Assembly (NCBI GenBank): GCA_934234185.1 | Contig: CAKQHO010000165.1 | Coordinates: 1 to 5,605 of the forward strand | Source: an uncultured Psychrobacillus sp. | GTDB taxonomy: Bacteria > Bacillota > Bacilli > Bacillales_A > Planococcaceae | Direction of reading: 5' to 3' | DNA: 5,605 nt | Part shown: piece after piece, positions 5,344 through 5,605 of the stretch | Position numbering within the stretch: position 1 is the first letter of the stretch | Layout of the letters: the number at the start of each line of letters is the position of its first letter | Translations under genes and position numbers: made by a program | The notes under the pieces: model-generated | The model's input: the letters and a program-made list of their open reading frames with translations, nothing else | What the model was told of the DNA's origin: nothing | The model's database searches: none

Positions 5344-5380
5344 GCATATATGAAAAAAATGGAGGCAGGGGAACTGCTAT

Positions 5381-5418
5381 TTGCTTGTCGGGACAGAGCA
5401 GGAGCTTACGCACTTCTA
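5381..5418. repeat. Fragment of the 787-956 intergenic repeat
   Basis: GCTTGTCGG (5383-5391) is identical to 859-867. The following 5394-5415 matches 869-890 at 16 of 22 positions with a one-base indel between. It sits where yqzK would be expected, between the fur terminator and xerD. It looks like a decayed tail of the same repeat family. Confidence 0.5.
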
Positions 5419-5436
5419 ATAAAGGGAGGGATTTTG

Positions 5437-5605
5437 GTGAAAGAGGGTCTTTTACAATTAGAGGATTATTTACATTTTTTACGGATTGAACGACAGCTAG
5501 CGGAGAATACTCTAATATCGTACAAAAAGGATCTTACAGAATATGTGACCTCCATTTTTGAACGTCAGCAATTACATACATTAAATGAAGTAGAAAGAGG
5601 GCACA
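5437..5605 (+). CDS. xerD: Site-specific tyrosine recombinase XerD, 5' part
   Basis: The first 56 codons are present; the gene runs off the window end. The translation has the N-terminal SAM-like core-binding domain pattern of XerC/XerD: LEDYLHFLRIERQLAENT and then SYKKDL (28-33). XerD with its partner acts at dif sites to resolve chromosome dimers. The catalytic R-H-R-Y residues lie beyond the window. XerD rather than XerC is inferred from position after fur, as in B. subtilis where yqzK lies between. GTG 5437 is preferred, six bases after the site AAAGGGAGGG (5421-5430). TTG 5434 is too close to that site, and in-frame ATGs at 5350 and 5359 would add 29 or 26 repeat-derived codons without a good binding site. 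Confidence 0.85.
   Translation, partial: MKEGLLQLEDYLHFLRIERQLAENTLISYKKDLTEYVTSIFERQQLHTLNEVERGH

Overview
The window reads as a low-GC Gram-positive endospore former of the Bacillaceae/Planococcaceae type. The evidence is strong AGGAGG-like ribosome binding sites, AT-rich codon use, a Fur gene followed directly by xerD, a sigma-E-like promoter, and GC-rich intergenic repeats of a kind common in these genomes. No species can be named.

Layout. Positions 1-175 hold no gene I can defend, only a short open tail that stops just before the next gene. At 176-649 is an unrecognised acidic 157-residue protein. Positions 650-981 are non-coding and contain a GC-rich, hairpin-forming element (about 787-956). 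On the minus strand, 982-2010 encodes a membrane protein of the AbrB/PF05145 family, a duplicated-fold putative transporter. It diverges across a 314-bp spacer from a serine hydrolase of the class C beta-lactamase/penicillin-binding-protein family (2325-3359), whose promoter carries a LexA-like palindrome. Behind it come a decayed or very short reading frame (3377-3517) and a 55-residue two-helix membrane protein (3613-3780).

Positions 3781-4290 are a 510-bp non-coding block. It is bounded by two near-identical hairpin repeats (3787-3818 and 4195-4226) and contains a candidate folded RNA (about 3841-3954) and a dense GC-rich hairpin array (4046-4224).

The last part is a conserved chromosomal locus. 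A 155-residue multi-pass membrane protein (4319-4786) sits where spoIIM lies in Bacillus subtilis and may be a diverged SpoIIM. Then come fur (4872-5312) with a clear sigma-A promoter, a PerR/Fur-like box and a strong terminator, and the 5' end of xerD (5437 onward). The small gene yqzK, which separates fur and xerD in B. subtilis, is missing; a short segment resembling the tail of the 787-956 repeat lies there instead.

Most genes here are single transcription units and do not form one pathway. The most interesting material is non-coding: the hairpin-bounded block at 3787-4226, the regulatory boxes before fur and the hydrolase, and the repeat fragment before xerD.
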